This document shows, one piece after another, positions 16,992 through 25,186 of a DNA stretch of 46,930 nt (position 1 is its first letter; every line of letters starts with the position of its first letter). A program made the translations under genes and the position numbers. The DNA comes from Paenibacillus arenilitoris (GTDB lineage: Bacteria; Bacillota; Bacilli; Paenibacillales; Paenibacillaceae): the NCBI RefSeq assembly GCF_014705655.1, contig NZ_JACXIY010000049.1, positions 1 to 46,930 of the forward strand. Reading direction: 5' to 3'. The notes under the pieces are model-generated. The model saw nothing but the letters and a program-made list of their open reading frames with translations. It made no database searches and was not told the DNA's origin.

Positions 16992-17951
16992 CTATTTACC
17001 CATACCAACTGGTACCTGAACTTGTTCGTACACCGTTTCAAACACGGAATCTAGCGTATTTCCGTTGAGTCTTCCTTCGGGCTTCAAAATAATTCTATGC
17101 CCTAGTACAAAGGGAGCCAAATACTTAATGTCATCCGGAATGACGTAATTTCGATTCCTTAAGTACGCCAGTGCTTTCGCAGCTTGCAGCATGGCGATCG
17201 AAGCACGCGGGCTGGCTCCCAGGAAAACGGAGGAATGTTCGCGAGTTCTTCTCGTGATCGAGACGATATAGTCAATGACCGTCTCATCAACGTACACCCG
17301 CAATACACGCTCTTGGATTTGCATCAGACGCTCGACGGTCGCGACAGGCTCGATCCGGTCAATTGGATGTCCGCTCTCTTGAGAAAACAGGATCCGCTTT
17401 TCCGACTCTTGATCCGGGTAGCCAAGATTAAACTTCATCATGAACCGGTCCAATTGTGCCTCAGGCAAGACATACGTGCCCTCGAAATCGATCGGATTTT
17501 GCGTAGCCAGCAGAAGAAAGGGCTTCGGCAGCGGATAACAATCGCCGTCCACGCTCACTTGGCGTTCCTCCATTGCCTCAAGCAGGGCAGACTGCGTTTT
17601 CGTTGATGCCCGGTTAATCTCGTCGACAAGAACAATGTTGCTGAATATCGGTCCTGGCCGAAATAGGAACGTTTCTTGTTTCGGATGATAAATAGCACCC
17701 CCGGTAACATCCGTTGGAAGCAAGTCGGGATTGCATTGGATACGTCGGAACTGGCCTCGCAACGATTGAGCCAGCGCTTTGATCAGAACCGTCTTACCGG
17801 TTCCAGGCACATCTTCCAGAAGAACGTGTCCGCCCGCAAGCGCGGCGGTCAATAACAGCTCGACCTCCGTTTTTTTGCCGAGAATGCAGCATTCCAAATT
17901 AGATTTGATTTGATTTAATAGGTCTATATCTTCTGTAAACGCAGCATTCAT
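16992..17951 (-). CDS. MoxR-family AAA+ ATPase
   Basis: A 319-residue cytoplasmic ATPase. Walker A is EDVPGTGKT (residues 46-54) and Walker B is NIVLVDEINRA (Asp110, Glu111). Sensor and arginine-finger regions follow (LLATQNPIDFEGTYVLPEAQ, then LGASPRASIAML), and the C-terminal lid ends VPVGMGK. The length is normal for MoxR. It starts 27 bp after the second dehydrogenase gene and runs straight into the DUF58 gene. The family is thought to assist maturation of metal- or cofactor-containing or vWA proteins. Here the neighbours are PQQ-type dehydrogenases and a DUF58 protein, so either could be the client. Confidence 0.92.
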   Translation of the reverse strand: MNAAFTEDIDLLNQIKSNLECCILGKKTEVELLLTAALAGGHVLLEDVPGTGKTVLIKALAQSLRGQFRRIQCNPDLLPTDVTGGAIYHPKQETFLFRPGPIFSNIVLVDEINRASTKTQSALLEAMEERQVSVDGDCYPLPKPFLLLATQNPIDFEGTYVLPEAQLDRFMMKFNLGYPDQESEKRILFSQESGHPIDRIEPVATVERLMQIQERVLRVYVDETVIDYIVSITRRTREHSSVFLGASPRASIAMLQAAKALAYLRNRNYVIPDDIKYLAPFVLGHRIILKPEGRLNGNTLDSVFETVYEQVQVPVGMGK

Positions 17952-17978
17952 CTTTTCTATTCCTCCTGTTGGAATAAC

Positions 17979-19055
17979 TCAGCTCGATAGCTTGATTTTG
18001 TACAATTTATCGTCGTTCTCCTGAAGTTGGCCGCGGCCGTCTGTATTATTGCTAATGAAATAGAGGATGCCATCTTCAACGAACACATCACGAATTCTGC
18101 CGAGACCGCTAACGATCTCGTGTCGTTCACCCGTCTCTAGATCAAACTGAATAACTGCCGATCCCCTTAATGCAGCGACGTACAGCATGTTGTCGGAATA
18201 CGCTAATCCGGAAGGCGCCCACGTCTCGTCACTGCCGGACGTAAACAATGGGGATACCATATCTTCCTGTTGCTCATCCCCCTCGATGATTGGCCAACCA
18301 TAATTTTGCGCAGCCTCAATCAGATTCACTTCATCGTTGGCTCTATTGCCGTGCTCGGTTGCATAGAACGAACCATCTGGCGACCAGTCCATCCCTTGAG
18401 GATTACGGTGTCCATAACTATAGACATAGGAATTTGGAAATGGATTGTCGCTCGGGATGGAGCCATCGAGATTCATTCTTAAAATTTTCCCGCCTAGCAG
18501 ATTGGCATTTTGAGCATTAGCGGATTCAAAAGCGTCACCGACTGTCGCATAGAGCATTCCGTCAGGCCCGATTTCTAGTCTTCCGCCGTTATGGTAGACA
18601 CCGCTTAAGATGCGATCCAGAAGCACACTTTCCTCCTTCCAAACGTTAGCATCTAATCGAAGAGTTACAATCCGGTTATATTGTCCGGGGCTCTCTTCGT
18701 AGGTGTAATAGGCGTAAGCCAGATTCGAAACCGGAAAATCGGGAGCAAGCACAAACCCGAACAGACCCGTCTCCGAGGCAGACGTAAGCGGCTTTTCAAG
18801 CTCTACGCGTTGCCGCTCTGCCAGTCCGTTTTCGATCTTAACGATACTCCCTTTTTTTTCGGTTAAATAGATAATGTCTCCGTATTTTGCAATCGACCAA
18901 GGCAATTCGAGATGTTCCGCAATGACTTCATGTCCTATCACGGGCTGGACTTGCGCTTCGTTTTCACGTTCGTAAGACAATCTCTCCTGAGCCGAACATC
19001 CAGAGAGCAATAATGCTATTGCTATACCTTTCACGATGAAGGATTTCAAGTTCAA
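17979..19055 (-). CDS. PQQ-type aldose (glucose/sorbosone) dehydrogenase lipoprotein, copy 1
   Basis: A 358-residue exported lipoprotein with lipobox LLSGC and a six-bladed beta-propeller of the GSDH/L-sorbosone dehydrogenase family. Conserved blocks are LPWSIAKYGDIIYLTEKKG, YHNGGRLEIGPDGMLYATVGD, GHRNPQGMDWSPDG, EHGNRANDEVNLI and NYGWPIIEG. Homologues oxidise aldoses with pyrroloquinoline quinone. The start is TTG 19055, coupled to the kinase stop as TTGA and preceded by GGGGAGG; TTG 19049 is the alternative. It is the downstream one of two paralogues flanking a two-component system. No PQQ synthesis gene is in view, so cofactor use is inferred from the family only. Confidence 0.87.
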   Translation of the reverse strand: MNLKSFIVKGIAIALLLSGCSAQERLSYERENEAQVQPVIGHEVIAEHLELPWSIAKYGDIIYLTEKKGSIVKIENGLAERQRVELEKPLTSASETGLFGFVLAPDFPVSNLAYAYYTYEESPGQYNRIVTLRLDANVWKEESVLLDRILSGVYHNGGRLEIGPDGMLYATVGDAFESANAQNANLLGGKILRMNLDGSIPSDNPFPNSYVYSYGHRNPQGMDWSPDGSFYATEHGNRANDEVNLIEAAQNYGWPIIEGDEQQEDMVSPLFTSGSDETWAPSGLAYSDNMLYVAALRGSAVIQFDLETGERHEIVSGLGRIRDVFVEDGILYFISNNTDGRGQLQENDDKLYKIKLSS

Positions 19056-20521
19056 CCACCTCCCCTGGGCAAACAAACACGGAATAATGCACCCTTCTCT
19101 TCCCTGCTTTCAACTTCAATTCGGCCGCCGTGCTGTTCTATGATCGATTTTGTAATGGCCAAACCTAAACCGGCTCCTCCGTATTTTCTTGCCCGTGACG
19201 GTTCAGCGCGGTAAAAGCGTTCAAATATATGTTGAATATGAATCTCTTTAATTCCGACACCATTATCTTGAATTGTAAGCTTGATTTCTCTTTCGTCACC
19301 ATCAAGATCGATAAGGATAACTCCTTTCTCCGGATCCGTGTGTTGAACGGCATTTTGAAATAAATTAAGCAGCACTTGTTTCATTTTATCCGGATCAAAA
19401 TCCATACAAGGATCTTCGTTCAAATCGACTCGAATCCGCCGCGCACCTGCAATCATTCGCAAATGCGGCTCCAATTGTCTGATAAGATCGCCAAGGCGGC
19501 CTCGGGTCAAGCGAACCTCCAGACTGCGATCCATTCTTGCTAAGGTTAATAGGTCACCTACCAGCTTGTTCAGCCTCTCCGATTCGCTATACATACTGAC
19601 CAATGCCAACCGCAGCTGGTCGGGATGCTCCGCTCCCCCCTCCAGAAGCACTTCCAGAAACCCATGAATGGAGGTCAACGGAGTACGAAGCTCGTGAGAC
19701 GCATCTGCGATAAAACGGCGCATCTGCTTATGCGCTTCCTTTTCAGCGGTGAAGGAGGTTTCAATTCGCTCCAGCATTCCGTTAAAGGCAACAGCGAGAC
19801 GGTCAACTTCTACCGTTCCCTGCTTGATGGGTAAACGCTCACTCAGATTGTTGCTGTGAATTCGTTCTACGGTAGTTACGATCCTAAACAAGGGTATTAT
19901 AGTTCTCCGCAGTACGGGGCTAAAGGTAAGCTTCCCGACGATAAGTGCCAGTATTGAACCGATGACATAGAATAAGAACATGTCCTTCTGATAGTCACGT
20001 GTTTCAGTCAAATCGACAATCGATTGAATGATGAACTGATCTTCGTCCGACTTGCCGACCCGCTGGCAAATGACCATTTGAACATTGTCAAGCTCGTCCC
20101 GGATCACCTTATATCCGCTGCTTAAGCTCCCAGACTCGAATATGGACCGATATTCCTCCAGAGGCAGCCGAGGCACTGGCAATGAGTAGTGGGGATCGAC
20201 GTATATCTCCGATACGTTGCCGTTATATTCGATTAACGCAATCGACTGTGCACTGCTCAGAAGCGAATTCATTGCAGGCACATGGTCCGACTTCTCTAAA
20301 CGGTCTTCCTGCCATCGCTCCCATACATCGGATGGGACGGATAGGATTAAATTGTGAATAGCCCTCTCCTTCTTGTTATATAAAAAGTGTTGCATAGTAA
20401 AATATTGAAATACCCCAATCAGGATAAAGAGTCCAGCCATAATTAAGATGGAACGGGAGAGCAGCTGGAAGCCGAGTGAATGGGGTTCGATGCGACGGGA
20501 TAAGCGAACCAGCCGCTTCAT
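19052..20521 (-). CDS. Sensor histidine kinase of the dehydrogenase operon
   Basis: A 489-residue transmembrane kinase. It has two membrane helices (about residues 24-45 and 178-200) enclosing an extracellular sensor of about 130 residues. A HAMP linker, a HisKA dimerisation region with phospho-acceptor His276 (DASHELRTPLTSIHGFLEVL) and an ATP-binding domain follow, with N box (LLNLFQNAVQHT), G1 (DNGVGIKEIH) and G2 (YGGAGLGLAITKSI). Its ATG overlaps the regulator's stop by 4 bp. The extracellular part reads stimuli outside the membrane, where both flanking dehydrogenases work. The signal is unknown. Confidence 0.93.
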   Translation of the reverse strand: MKRLVRLSRRIEPHSLGFQLLSRSILIMAGLFILIGVFQYFTMQHFLYNKKERAIHNLILSVPSDVWERWQEDRLEKSDHVPAMNSLLSSAQSIALIEYNGNVSEIYVDPHYSLPVPRLPLEEYRSIFESGSLSSGYKVIRDELDNVQMVICQRVGKSDEDQFIIQSIVDLTETRDYQKDMFLFYVIGSILALIVGKLTFSPVLRRTIIPLFRIVTTVERIHSNNLSERLPIKQGTVEVDRLAVAFNGMLERIETSFTAEKEAHKQMRRFIADASHELRTPLTSIHGFLEVLLEGGAEHPDQLRLALVSMYSESERLNKLVGDLLTLARMDRSLEVRLTRGRLGDLIRQLEPHLRMIAGARRIRVDLNEDPCMDFDPDKMKQVLLNLFQNAVQHTDPEKGVILIDLDGDEREIKLTIQDNGVGIKEIHIQHIFERFYRAEPSRARKYGGAGLGLAITKSIIEQHGGRIEVESREEKGALFRVCLPRGGG

Positions 20522-21201
20522 TTAAGGATCAACCGGTAACCCGAACCCCGGAGCGTTCGAATTAATTGACGCGAGTGATCTTCCAGCTTTTCCCTCAACG
20601 ATCGGATATAGACTTCCACTACATTTTCGTCACCGGTGAAATTATTTCCCCAAACAGCATCCAGAATCGAATTTTTGCTCATGACAAAATCATGGTTCAT
20701 GACAAGAAATTTCAACAGCTCGTATTCTGTCCGTGAAAGTTCCAGCAGATCATCCTTATAGTGGATTTCTCTACGAGCGTCGTCAATTCGGAAGGGTCCC
20801 TGAACCACTTGACCAAGCAATTCTGGAAACAAGTTGCGTACCCGGGCATGAATTCGCGCGATCAACTCCTTTAAGCTGAAAGGTTTAATCATGTAATCGT
20901 CGGCGCCCAGATTCAGCGCTTTCACACGATCGTCAATTTCTTCTTTTGCCGTGAGCATGATGATCCCCATTTTATCCATCTTCTTGAGCAAATTGCACAC
21001 CTCGAATCCGTCCAGCCCCGGCATCATGATGTCGAGAACCACAACATGCGGAAGAAACTCCTTCGCCTGAACGACCGCATCAAATCCATCCTGAGCAGAC
21101 CGAACTTTGAAACCTCCATTTTGAAGCCCCAACTCCAGAAAACTCACAATATTTGGTTCGTCATCGACTACCAACACCCGAACTTGACCTGGCTGCAGCA
21201 A
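20518..21201 (-). CDS. OmpR/PhoB-family response regulator
   Basis: A 227-residue two-domain regulator. The receiver has acidic pocket VVDDEPN, phospho-acceptor Asp57 (VVVLDIMMPG) and Lys in MIKPFS; the C-terminal winged helix includes LELSRTEYELLKFL and VVEVYIRSLREKLE. I choose TTG 21201 because GAGGTG stands seven bases upstream; the earlier TTG at 21207 is too close to the same box. It is coupled to the kinase downstream. A 9-bp direct repeat upstream of the operon (22464-22494) has the spacing expected of its binding site, suggesting autoregulation. Confidence 0.93.
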   Translation of the reverse strand: MLQPGQVRVLVVDDEPNIVSFLELGLQNGGFKVRSAQDGFDAVVQAKEFLPHVVVLDIMMPGLDGFEVCNLLKKMDKMGIIMLTAKEEIDDRVKALNLGADDYMIKPFSLKELIARIHARVRNLFPELLGQVVQGPFRIDDARREIHYKDDLLELSRTEYELLKFLVMNHDFVMSKNSILDAVWGNNFTGDENVVEVYIRSLREKLEDHSRQLIRTLRGSGYRLILK

Positions 21202-21233
21202 AAACAATCACCTCATCTTCCTTTTCGTAGTAC

Positions 21234-22352
21234 TTACTTCGATTCCGTAAGCGAAATTCTGTACAATTTATCATCATCCGTCTGAGGAGTCCCGCGTCCG
21301 TCTGTATTGCTGCTAATAAAATAAAGGATATCGTTTTCAACAAGCACATCTCGAATACGGCCTAGGCCATTCACGATTTCACGCCGTTCTCCCGAGTTTA
21401 GATCGAACTCGATAACCGCGGACCCGCTTAGCGCCGCAGCGTACAATTTACCATTGGAATAAGCGATTCCGGAAGGCGCCCACGTCTCGTCGCTGCCGGA
21501 AGTAAACTGCGGCGACACCATACCCTCTTGGACTTCATTGCCCTCAATGATCGGCCAGCCGTAATTTTGCCCTGCTTCTATGAGGTTGATCTCGTCGTTT
21601 GCATTGTTACCGTGCTCGCTTTCATAAAGCGAACCGTCAGTCGACCAAGCAATTCCTTGCGGATTACGGTGTCCGTAACTGAATATATAGGAATCCGGAA
21701 AAGGATTATCGTCGGGGATCGATCCATCGGGATTCATCCGCAAGATCTTCCCGCCTAATAAGTTCAAGTCTTGTGCGATCTCCGCCACATAGATATCGCC
21801 TACCGTCGCATAAAGTTTTCCGTCCGGTCCAATTTTGACCCTTCCCCCATGGTGGTACATGCCACTTGGAATGTCATCGAGAAGAATCTGCTCTTCCTTC
21901 CATGAGTTACCTTCCAAGCGTAACCTAACGATGCGGTAAAACTGACCGTTGTTGCTTTCATACGAATAATAAGCGTAGGCGAGGTTAGAGTCCGTAAAGT
22001 CGGGAGCAAGCTCCAACCCCAGCAGTCCTCCTCTTCCTGTAGTCATCAGCTCATGCTCAAGTTCTACGACCTGCCGTTCCGCAGCTCCATCTTCTATTTT
22101 TAAGATTGTCCCTTCCATTTCCGTTACATACAAAACATTTCCACTTTTTTCAATGGACCAGGGCATCTTCAACTGATCCGCCACAATCTCCGGTTCGCCG
22201 GTTGATACTGCCTTATCCGCTTGCTCATTAATGATCTGCGTATCGGATGAGCTTGGCTGTTCGGAAATCGAATTGCGCTGATCATCTGAGGAACAGCCAG
22301 AGATAAAAACCATTGCAGCAATAAAGATTGATAATTTGATGGTGTTCAACAT
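21234..22352 (-). CDS. PQQ-type aldose dehydrogenase lipoprotein, copy 2
   Basis: A 372-residue paralogue of the protein at 17979-19055; by eye about two thirds of the aligned residues are the same. Lipobox is FISGC. Shared blocks include MPWSIEKSGNVLYVTEMEG, YHHGGRVKIGPDGKLYATVGD, GHRNPQGIAWSTDG and EHGNNANDEINLI. Differences include YHHGGR against YHNGGR at the putative active-site strand. It opens the eight-gene operon, 33 bp before the response regulator. It should act outside the membrane on sugars or small oligosaccharides, passing electrons to a membrane acceptor. The other end of the operon encodes a cytochrome-b-like protein that could be such an acceptor. Confidence 0.87.
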   Translation of the reverse strand: MLNTIKLSIFIAAMVFISGCSSDDQRNSISEQPSSSDTQIINEQADKAVSTGEPEIVADQLKMPWSIEKSGNVLYVTEMEGTILKIEDGAAERQVVELEHELMTTGRGGLLGLELAPDFTDSNLAYAYYSYESNNGQFYRIVRLRLEGNSWKEEQILLDDIPSGMYHHGGRVKIGPDGKLYATVGDIYVAEIAQDLNLLGGKILRMNPDGSIPDDNPFPDSYIFSYGHRNPQGIAWSTDGSLYESEHGNNANDEINLIEAGQNYGWPIIEGNEVQEGMVSPQFTSGSDETWAPSGIAYSNGKLYAAALSGSAVIEFDLNSGERREIVNGLGRIRDVLVENDILYFISSNTDGRGTPQTDDDKLYRISLTESK

Positions 22353-22463
22353 TATTCACCTGACCTTTTAATGTGTATTTTTTAGGGATGATCGATAAAT
22401 CCAAATGCGGGTCATCGCAAATGCGTCTTCTCTATTGAATATACTTTAGAAAGGGGCAAGAAA

Positions 22464-22494
22464 CCTGAGAATTACCTTATAACTGCCTGAGAAT
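22464..22494 (-). promoter_or_regulatory. Direct-repeat site upstream of the dehydrogenase operon
   Basis: The 9-mer cctgagaat occurs at 22464-22472 and again, exactly, at 22486-22494, a period of 22 bp or two helical turns. On the minus strand ATTCTCAGG stands just above a TATATT -10-like box near 22440 that lacks a good -35. OmpR-family regulators bind such tandem repeats and activate promoters of this kind. Confidence 0.55.
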
Positions 22495-22530
22495 AGCGGG
22501 AAATTTTTTAATATTAAGAAAGAAACCTGC

Positions 22531-22563
22531 AAAAAAAGATGCCCCAAGGTAAGACCCGGGGCA
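22531..22563 (-). terminator. Terminator of the AraC/MFS operon
   Basis: On the minus strand TGCCCC (22563-22558) pairs with GGGGCA (22545-22540), followed by seven consecutive T. It stops transcription from the operon that ends in the broken aldo/keto reductase and isolates the dehydrogenase promoter. Confidence 0.8.
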
Positions 22564-22616
22564 ACAACTGGAAATTAAATCCTGTGAGATGTATTGGCTG
22601 GATCCCCCGCCCTGCT

Positions 22617-23012
22617 TTAGAGGCCGGTCATTCTTTCCATGGCCTCCGTATAACGCGCCCCCATCAACTTTATCTTTGAGGCTGCAGCATCAATCATTCG
22701 AATATCTTCAGTCGTCAGTTCAACATATAACGCGCTCAGGTTTTCTTCCAGCCGATTCAATTTACGGGTACCCGGGATCGGAACAATCCACGGCTTTTGG
22801 GCAAGCAGCCATGCCAGTGCAATCTGAGCCGGAGTCGCATTCTTCTGCTCGGCAGTCTCTTTGAGCAATTCCACTAGTGCCTGGTTCGCTTCTAGAGCGT
22901 CCGGAGCGAACCGGGGAAGAATATTGCGAATATCGCCGGCTGAAAATTTACTATCTGCGTTATAATTTCCGGTTAGAAATCCCTTACCCAAAGGACTATA
23001 AGGTACAAAAGT
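22617..23012 (-). pseudogene. Beheaded aldo/keto reductase (C-terminal 40 percent)
   Basis: The remaining frame reads FVPYSPLGKGFLTGNY, then PAQIALAWLLAQKPWIVPIPGTRKLN, the NADP-binding and C-terminal part of AKR11/13-like enzymes that are normally about 325 residues. The catalytic Asp-Tyr-Lys-His half is absent. The frame is closed upstream by a TGA at 23013-23015, and the SDR stop lies only a few bases further up. So the 5' part was deleted and the SDR gene now abuts the remnant. It still ends in front of an intact terminator. Translation from an internal ATG (22991) would not give an active enzyme. Confidence 0.8.
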
Positions 23013-23025
23013 TCACGCGTTGAGC

Positions 23026-23853
23026 TTACTCGAAATTCGTGTTGTCGGAAACTTCGCGCCATGCTTCGTATTCGGATAGACGTCCTTGATAATGGCGAAT
23101 AACGGCGCCTACCATGCCCGTACCTGCCAACCAGCGAAGCGGGGGATTGGCATCATTTGAAACCTTAATCAACGCTTTCGCAAGCTTTGCCGGATCGCCG
23201 AATTGCTGTCCTGCGAAGTAGAAGTCATGCATTGTATTTCTTTGCTCGGCATAATCCTCGATCTCGATCTCAGAAAATTTGGCAGAGGTCTGCAAATTGG
23301 TGAAGTCCGTACGGAACGGTCCTGGCTCAACAATCATTAAGCGAATCCCAAAAGGTTTTAGTTCGGTACTCAATCCTTCTGCCCAACCTTCCAAAGCGAA
23401 CTTCGAAGCACTGTATACCGATCCTCCCGGAATCGACATGAGACCCATCATGGAACTAAAGACCATAACGTGCCCAGAGTTTTGTTTGCGCATGATCGGC
23501 AGAATGGTTCGTGTGAGCCTCATCGTCCCGTACACATTCGTTTCCATCTGCTGACGGATCTGCTCCTCGGACGTTTCTTCGAAGAAACCGAGTTGGCCGT
23601 ATCCGGCATTATTGACAAGAACGTCAATACGTCCGTATTTTTCCATAGCCTCTTGAACGGAAGCTTGTACTTGCTCTTCATTGGTAATATCAAGCTTGGT
23701 GATCAACAGGTTCGGCGAAGTGCCAAGTGCGGTTTCCATTCCTTCCGTTTTACGCGCCGCGGCAACGACTTTGTAACCTTGGTCCAAAGCTTCCTTGGCG
23801 ATCGCTGCACCAATGCCTTTATTGGCTCCCGTAATAAACCAAACTTGTTCCAT
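23026..23853 (-). CDS. Short-chain dehydrogenase/reductase
   Basis: A 275-residue classical SDR. The cofactor motif is TGANKGIG (residues 8-15) and the structural motif is NNAG. The active site is Ser in VFSSMMGLM and YSASK (Tyr-x-x-x-Lys), followed by the typical PGPFRTDF. Arg after the second strand (AAARK) suggests NADP. Start ATG is preceded by AAAGGGG. It is fifth in the AraC-MFS-AKR-NTF2-SDR operon, 6 bp after the NTF2-like gene. The substrate cannot be read from sequence; such operons usually deal with reactive carbonyls or xenobiotics. Confidence 0.92.
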   Translation of the reverse strand: MEQVWFITGANKGIGAAIAKEALDQGYKVVAAARKTEGMETALGTSPNLLITKLDITNEEQVQASVQEAMEKYGRIDVLVNNAGYGQLGFFEETSEEQIRQQMETNVYGTMRLTRTILPIMRKQNSGHVMVFSSMMGLMSIPGGSVYSASKFALEGWAEGLSTELKPFGIRLMIVEPGPFRTDFTNLQTSAKFSEIEIEDYAEQRNTMHDFYFAGQQFGDPAKLAKALIKVSNDANPPLRWLAGTGMVGAVIRHYQGRLSEYEAWREVSDNTNFE

Positions 23854-23859
23854 AAGTTG

Positions 23860-24291
23860 TCACCCCTTTATTTCGCGGCGATCTTGCCACACGAAGTGCG
23901 ACGTTCTCTTGGCGATCAACCAACGCCCATTTACATAGGCATATTCATCGCTGTATTGAACCGCGCTGGAATTTTTAATTTTCTTGCCGTCTTCGGATTG
24001 AATTAAGTCCACTAAACAATAGAGCGTCCCGGTCGCACGGTTACCGTCGATTGACACGGTATGTTGGCCATTGAAATGATACACGGTTTCAAAATGACTT
24101 AAGAACGCTCCAAAGCCTTCACCTAATGCTTTGGGTCCCGTTAAGCTTGACACTAACGCTCCGTTAACATAAGAATCCACCGTGGCATCTTCGGCAAAAA
24201 GTAAAATTTGATTTTGGATATCTTTCTTATCCGCCAGAATCGAGAAATGATCGACAAGTTCCCTCAGTAACCTAACGTTTTCTAATTCCAT
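23860..24291 (-). CDS. NTF2-like (SnoaL-fold) protein
   Basis: A 143-residue protein with the cone-shaped alpha+beta fold pattern of the SnoaL/DUF4440 group. An N-terminal helix pair (LRELVDHFSILADKKDIQNQ) leads into LFAEDATVDSYVNGALVS, then HFNGQHTVSIDGNRATGTLYC and YVNGRWLIAKRTSHFVWQDRR. Members include isomerases and aldol-type enzymes as well as proteins of unknown function. The His/Asp pattern does not identify a reaction. It sits between an aldo/keto reductase and an SDR and is co-transcribed with both. Confidence 0.85.
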   Translation of the reverse strand: MELENVRLLRELVDHFSILADKKDIQNQILLFAEDATVDSYVNGALVSSLTGPKALGEGFGAFLSHFETVYHFNGQHTVSIDGNRATGTLYCLVDLIQSEDGKKIKNSSAVQYSDEYAYVNGRWLIAKRTSHFVWQDRREIKG

Positions 24292-24306
24292 AATCTATTC
24301 CCTCCA

Positions 24307-25158
24307 CTAAGATTGAAATTTAAAGCTGCTGAGCGCCTTTACGATTTCAGGATCGTTATGCGACAGGAACAAGCTCTGTTTCATGTCCAAGGCAGCGATC
24401 GTATCCATATCTTCTTGCTTCAATTCGAAATCGAATATATTAAAGTTCTCACTGATACGTTCTTTTCGAACGGATTTTGGAATCGCGACAACGCCTCTTT
24501 GCGTTAACCAACGCAAAACGACCTGCGCAACGGACTTGTCATATTCCCCAGCTATGGATACCAGCGCTTCGTTCTGGAACATATGGTTTCGACCTTCTGC
24601 GAACGGTCCCCAAGACTGGATTTGAACTCCATTTGCTTTCAAGAATTCGGCGCTTTCGACCTGCTGGCAGAAAGGATGCGTTTCGATCTGATTTACGGCC
24701 GGCGCAACCTCGTTATGAATGATGAGATCAATCAGACGATCCATCTGGAAGTTGCTGACACCGATCGCTCGAATTTTGCCTTCGCGGTACAACTCCTCCA
24801 TCGCGCGCCAAGATCCGTACACATCCCCGAACGGTTGATGAATTAAGTACAAATCTAAATAATCGAGCTGCAGTTTCTCTAACGACCTCGCTAAGGCTTT
24901 TTTCGTGCTCTCGTAACCGGCGTCCTGAATCCATAATTTCGTGGTGACGAAAATTTCCTCTCTTGGCACGCCGCTTCGTTTTATAGCCCGCCCAACCGCT
25001 TCTTCGTTCTGATACGCCGCGGCAGTATCAATAAGACGGTAACCGACCATCAGAGCCTCATAAACGGCTTGCTCGCATTGTTCCGCATCCGAGATCTGAT
25101 AAACTCCAAAACCAAGGATCGGCATTTCTACACCGTTATTTAAAATTACATTTTGCAT
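24307..25158 (-). CDS. Aldo/keto reductase, AKR5-like (2,5-diketogluconate reductase group)
   Basis: A 283-residue NADPH-dependent oxidoreductase with full family signatures. These are GYRLIDTAAAYQNEEAVGRA with catalytic Asp and Tyr, TTKLWIQDAGY with catalytic Lys, YLDLYLIHQPFGD with catalytic His, AIGVSNFQMDRL, and IPKSVRKERISENFNIFDFEL for the phosphate of NADPH. It lies 28 bp behind the MFS gene. It probably reduces aldehydes or ketones in the cytoplasm. Confidence 0.93.
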   Translation of the reverse strand: MQNVILNNGVEMPILGFGVYQISDAEQCEQAVYEALMVGYRLIDTAAAYQNEEAVGRAIKRSGVPREEIFVTTKLWIQDAGYESTKKALARSLEKLQLDYLDLYLIHQPFGDVYGSWRAMEELYREGKIRAIGVSNFQMDRLIDLIIHNEVAPAVNQIETHPFCQQVESAEFLKANGVQIQSWGPFAEGRNHMFQNEALVSIAGEYDKSVAQVVLRWLTQRGVVAIPKSVRKERISENFNIFDFELKQEDMDTIAALDMKQSLFLSHNDPEIVKALSSFKFQS

Positions 25159-25186
25159 ACAATATCCTCCCCATCATAATTGAAGA

